In this document: in pieces, positions 60,801-64,000 of the stretch
How the letters are laid out: the number at the start of each line of letters is the position of its first letter
How positions within the stretch are numbered: position 1 is the first letter of the stretch
Assembly: GCA_000149265.1 (NCBI GenBank)
Contig: CH003264.1
Coordinates: 790,503 to 854,502, forward strand
Origin: Ciona savignyi
Lineage: Eukaryota; Chordata; Ascidiacea; Phlebobranchia; Cionidae
Direction of reading: 5' to 3'
Length of the DNA stretch: 64,000 bases
The notes under the pieces: generated by a model
Databases searched by the model: none
What the model saw: the letters and a program-made list of their open reading frames with translations, nothing else
What the model was told of the DNA's origin: nothing
Translations under genes and position numbers: made by a program

Positions 60801-63697
60801 TTGGTTGGTTTATTTTTTGCTCACTATTTGAGTAATTGAGAAAATGGCAAGAATTAATTAAAAAATAATAATTTTTATTTTACAGAATACGAAAAAGACA
60901 CCACCCTGCCAAGATCTCCCAAAGACAACTCTGGTGATTTGCCTCAATTAACTGTGTCGTCCTTGTCGTATCCTTTTAAAAACCACGTTTCCAGCCTTTC
61001 TTAGACAGCCGAAAGATTGAAGAATCGAAACCAGTCAATGGCTAGTTGGGCAAAATTAATTACCCGAGCAATTATTAAACCTTACAAAATTAAAACAAGA
61101 CAGCTTAATTAAACGTGTTTACATAAACATAAAGTATGCCATCTTGTTATGCACACATGCTTAATTTTAACACTCTGTCGCTGAATATACGCCCATGGTT
61201 AACGTAAGCTTTGACATTATACTACAATAGAATTCTAAAAACGGTCTTAGTAACGATCCTATCATGGGTTCGAAACTGCATGACGTCGGTAAAAAGATTC
61301 TGACTTAACGTATTTTTTCAGATTTCATTAATTTTCTATAATTTTCTTTAACATTGGTATTGTGAAGATTGGAACAGAGCAGCTCGGCAATTAAGGTAAA
61401 CAAATAAAGTAAACATATTGTGAATACTTAGTAAATAAAAATACGCATAGGATATTTATGTTTATCACCGTAAATGGAAAACCAGGTGGTTAACACTCGG
61501 GCAATTGATAGATAACCTCGCGCCCACCGTCGGGTTACCAGAGCTTTTGCTATGTGTTGCGAATGATTCACACGTTTCTCAATTTGGTAGTTCCCATTAT
61601 TCTACTGAGTTTAGGCAATGTTCTTTATAATCGTTGCTCAGGGACACAACCGACTAGCTAGTGACAAGTTTCGAATCTGCAACCTTTCGACTGGAAGGTG
61701 TCGCACTAACCCACAGGCTGATCGGCCGGACCTAATAAATGTTATTACTGTACGGTCGTGTGGCCAAAATGGTTAACGCGACCGATACATATACCAACTC
61801 TTATACAAAAACGGTCGTGGTGACGAGCGCATACTGGGTTTGAAACTTGGTTCGGTTAAACAAATTGTATTACTGTGCAGACATCTGTGATCTTGGATGG
61901 GAATTCACTCAACACTGAAACTTTGCTAATGATGTCATCAGGAAACTACAATATTGAGGTAGGTGCAAGTTTGGTGGATGAGACATTTATGTTTATCCGT
62001 GTGATTTGGAACGCAAAGGCGTTATCACATGGACAATCGTCACCTCGCGCACACCGTCGGGTTACCGGAGGTATTGTAGAGTGTTATGTATGAAATTAAA
62101 GACGTTTATTTTATTTAGTATAGAACCCATTATTCTACTAGTGTAACTTCCCGACAAGGTGCTGGCTCCTAACACTCCTAACACCACACACATCTTCTTT
62201 CTAACCGTTAATTCCAAAACATACTACCAAAAGACCGATTACCTCACGATAATGCTCATGCGGTAAAAAACAAGCGTTTTATAGTTCGGTGAAATTGTGG
62301 GAAAAAGGGAATACAATACCGATCTTATTCCCTAGTGACATCGATATAATATAAACAATAATTGCGACGATAAATCTTACAACTAGGTTCAAACGATGTC
62401 CGTTTAATACCTTGCACAAGGACACATCTACTAGCTAGCACCCATTTCCGACGTATAAACCATTTGGATGAAAAACGACGCACTAAACCACCTAGCTAAT
62501 CTTTAAATCGTCAGATTGCTTCGTACGCCGAGGTGAAAGTCAAAAAAGCAAGGAAACTACTCGACGACATAATAGTCGAGAATAAAGGTAATATAATCCA
62601 TTCAAACCCGAGCCAAAATTAACACAATTCATCTACATGTAGTGGTCTATGGTGTATCCACTGGTTTCGGCAATTTTGCAAATGTGGTGATTTCCCATGA
62701 TAACTTGGAAATGTTGCAAACGAACTTAATTGAATCGCATTGCGCTGGAGTGGGGCCACCTCTTTCTCCAGAGAAGACACGAATGTTGTTAGCGCTGAGG
62801 ATCAACGTGCTTTGTAAAGGCTTCAGTGGAATCTCATTGGAAAGTTTGACAACCCTTGTCGACGCATTTAACGGTTTGTTACATTTCATTGGTTAATGGC
62901 ATTGATTAATCAAACTAAACGGGTAAAGGAGGAAAGTAGGTAAACTGCATACCAAATAACTTGGTATAATGGCTGGGTAAAGATTTAGGATAGGATATTA
63001 TTGTTTATTCCCGTGAATGGGAAAACAAAGGGGTTAACACGCGGGCAATCATCAGATAACCTCACGTCCACCGTCGGGTTACCCAATCTATTGCAGTGTG
63101 TTGTGTATGATTAAGACGTTTCGTAAATTTGGTAGAACTCTACATTCCACTAGGTTCAGACAAGATCCGTTAAGTGCTTTTTCCAAGCACACAACCGACT
63201 AGCTAGCGACTAGTGTTAAAACTTCTGGGATTGGGATTAGTGTTTAGGGCAGGGTTAGAATCGGGTTCTATAGTTTTAATAAGCAGTATCTCTTATTTTT
63301 TAAGTGTTTCATCTTATTTCAGACTTAATAATATAAGTATTTAATAACGATCTCAATTATTTTAATAAAAAAATAAGTACAGCAACTTAATCGAGGTTAA
63401 ACAAAGCTGACATTTAATTAACGATTTCACCGAAAAGTTAAGTGCTGTACCTTAATCCAGACTTAACAAAATCGGCATTTAATTAACGATTTCATTGATT
63501 TTCAAAAGCATCTTGTTTGCCTTGGATCCCGGAGCAAGGGACGGTTGGAGCAAGTGGAGATCTTGCTCCTCTTGCTCACATGGCGCTTGGAATGATGGGG
63601 AAGGGACAGATGTGGTCTCCGAGGAGTGGATGGGCGGATGCAAGGATCATTTTGGAAGCAAACAGCATCCGACCTCTTAAGCTTAAAGCGAAAGAAG
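57811..63697 (+). CDS. HAL: Histidine ammonia-lyase (histidase), 5' part; continues beyond the window
   Basis: Cytosolic enzyme that removes ammonia from histidine to give urocanate. Exons seen: 57811-57954, 60118-60211, 60886-60967, 61368-61395, 61881-61958, 62515-62587, 62643-62873 and 63509-63697, all in phase, about 273 codons of the usual 650 or so. Exon 1 has the eukaryotic N-terminal domain ([20 protein letters not shown]). Exon 5: [15 protein letters not shown]. Exon 7: [17 protein letters not shown] and [20 protein letters not shown]. Exon 8: [20 protein letters not shown], where Ala-Ser-Gly cyclises to the MIO cofactor, then [12 protein letters not shown]. The next exon should start with the family's GLALINGTQ. 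Start at 57811; a second ATG is four codons on. The fourth exon has only 28 bases and is reached through a U12-type donor. Very sure of identity. Confidence 0.94.
57962..58240 (-). repeat. Family A SINE, full length
   Basis: Antisense tail GGATATTCATGTTTATCCCC at 57964, CGCCCATCGTCGAGTTCG, AACCCATTATTCGCTGGG, AACCCACCAACCTAATCAG head near 58215. HAL intron 1, directly behind the donor. Confidence 0.7.
59505..59690 (+). repeat. Family C element (hAT-like)
   Basis: GCGGGTCGGTAACCGGCG, TTTAATGCGGCTTTTATTA, CTCACACAGTGTTGTTTTCC, TTGCAAAAATATTATTAGTT. HAL intron 1. Confidence 0.5.
59820..60080 (+). repeat. Family A SINE, full length
   Basis: CTGACGATTAGCTTGGTTG head, GGTTGACCTTAGACAAGGCA, GGGTTCCACCAAATTAAAGG, CGACAGTGGGCGCGAGG, tail GAGGATAAACATAAATTACC. 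HAL intron 1, 38 bases before exon 2. Confidence 0.7.
60230..60540 (-). repeat. Two family B SINE copies
   Basis: Copies near 60230-60340 (CCGGGCGAGGTTTAAACCC to CGCGTTAACCATTCGACC) and 60440-60540 (AAGTTTCGATCCCATGATGG to CGCGATAACAGATCGGCC). HAL intron 2. Confidence 0.55.
60968..61367 (+). other. Candidate U12-type (minor spliceosome) intron of HAL
   Basis: Donor GTATCCTTTT at 60968 is a full match to the U12 5' consensus (RTATCCTTT). TTCTTTAAC at 61344-61352 matches the U12 branch consensus TTCCTTAAC in 8 of 9 bases, and its A lies about 16 bases before the AG at 61366-61367, inside the usual narrow range. The splice leaves phase 2 and joins a 28-base exon to restore the HAL frame. Confidence 0.65.
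61205..61310 (+). repeat. Family B SINE, worn
   Basis: AAAACGGTCTTAGTAACGATCC and ATGGGTTCGAAACTGCATG in the family order, inside the candidate U12 intron. Confidence 0.45.
61448..61730 (-). repeat. Family A SINE, full length
   Basis: GGATATTTATGTTTATCACC tail, CGCCCACCGTCGGGTTACC, GGACACAACCGACTAGCTAG, GTTTCGAATCTGCAACC, head ending near 61730. HAL intron 4. Confidence 0.75.
61748..61862 (+). repeat. Family B (Ser/Leu-tRNA-like) SINE, best copy
   Basis: Starts TACGGTCGTGTGGCCAAAAT and GGTTAACGCGACC, which follow the GTGGCC...TGGTTAA...GCG pattern of tRNA-Ser/Leu; then ACCAACTCTTATACAAAAAC and GGGTTTGAAACTTGGTTCGG. Ends about 18 bases before the acceptor of HAL exon 5. Confidence 0.65.
61975..62505 (-). 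repeat. Family A SINE split by about 260 bp of other sequence
   Basis: Tail half at 61975-62130 (ATGAGACATTTATGTTTATCC to AACCCATTATTCTACTAG) and head half at 62393-62505 (TTCAAACGATGTCCGTTTAA to CACCTAGCTAATC). The sequence between them is unrelated. The head abuts the acceptor of HAL exon 6. Confidence 0.6.
62990..63215 (-). repeat. Family A SINE without head
   Basis: GGATAGGATATTATTGTTTA tail, CGTCCACCGTCGGGTTACCC, GCACACAACCGACTAGCTAG. HAL intron 7. Confidence 0.7.
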
Positions 63698-63804
63698 GTT
63701 TGTTTATTGTATTAGTAAACCTTATTAATAAGATCAGTCTTCTATTTACCGGACTACGTTTCGATTTGTTTGCACATAATTCTGCATGTATTAATGAAAT
63801 AAGT

Positions 63805-63990
63805 CATGAGTTGCCAACTCCGGGACCCCATGCGGCTCTTTCATTCTTCTGATGCGACTCTTATTAATTTTTTTGTTACTGTAGCGAGCGCCTAATCAGT
63901 TTAAAACTCATGAATAAGTGAAAAAATCAGAAGAAAACTCGCTTCTTTATCTTACACAGTGTTGTGCATAAATTGCAAAAGGTTACCGAC
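63805..63990 (+). repeat. Family C element (hAT-like), HAL intron
   Basis: TTGCCAACTCCGGGACCCCA, TGCGGCTCTTTCATTCTTCT, TACTGTAGCGAGCGCCTAA, CTTACACAGTGTTGTG, and GGTTACCGACCGCTGG at the end, which is nearly the reverse complement of the other end, as in a terminal inverted repeat. Confidence 0.5.
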
Positions 63991-64000
63991 CGCTGGAATA

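Overview
This is a eukaryotic nuclear window, AT-rich, with one 100-base assembly gap (33346-33445). Intron-exon structure, protein families and repeats all point to a tunicate, most likely Ciona. The genes are animal ones (sFRP, EGLN, NOP9, DNAJB9, NAA10, an EFCAB12-like protein, CIMIP1/C20orf85, histidine ammonia-lyase). Introns are short to medium, and some forty copies of a tRNA-derived SINE are scattered through the window. Species is inference; I ran no search. All exon joins were made by hand from splice motifs and reading phase, and all identities come from remembered family sequences.

Left part (1-18.4 kb): a last exon enters from the left (312-455). Some 7 kb without a recognised gene follow, rich in copies of a second, Ser/Leu-tRNA-like SINE. 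The large three-exon secreted frizzled-related gene (7651-18185, +) comes next. Its introns are almost free of the main SINE.

Middle part (19-50 kb): a six-exon HIF prolyl hydroxylase (19930-23629, -) keeps its N-terminal MYND finger. A decayed P-element/THAP9-like transposase and two unplaced coding-like pieces lie at 25.4-27.3 kb. NOP9 (28643-37030, -, 12 exons) is head-to-head with DNAJB9 (37767-40462, +, 5 exons), which is followed on the same strand by NAA10 (41247-43657, 5 exons). Convergent to NAA10 is an EFCAB12-like gene (44091-49265, -), with single-exon CIMIP1 (49644-50048, -) just upstream of it. These two are probable cilium genes.

Right part (50-64 kb): one orphan exon (51868-52053, -), a small MARVEL-like membrane protein (52907-56596, +), a second orphan exon (57198-57412, +), and the 5' two fifths or so of histidine ammonia-lyase (57811 to beyond the window, +). 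The last includes the active-site Ala-Ser-Gly and a likely U12-type intron.

The genes do not form one pathway. They cover Wnt signalling (sFRP), oxygen sensing (EGLN), ribosome biogenesis (NOP9), ER protein quality control (DNAJB9), N-terminal acetylation (NAA10), cilia (CIMIP1, EFCAB12-like) and histidine breakdown (HAL). The most distinctive signals are the U12-type intron, antisense SINE heads lying against 3' splice sites, the SINE-poor sFRP locus, and AG dinucleotides just before several start codons, as expected for spliced-leader trans-splicing.
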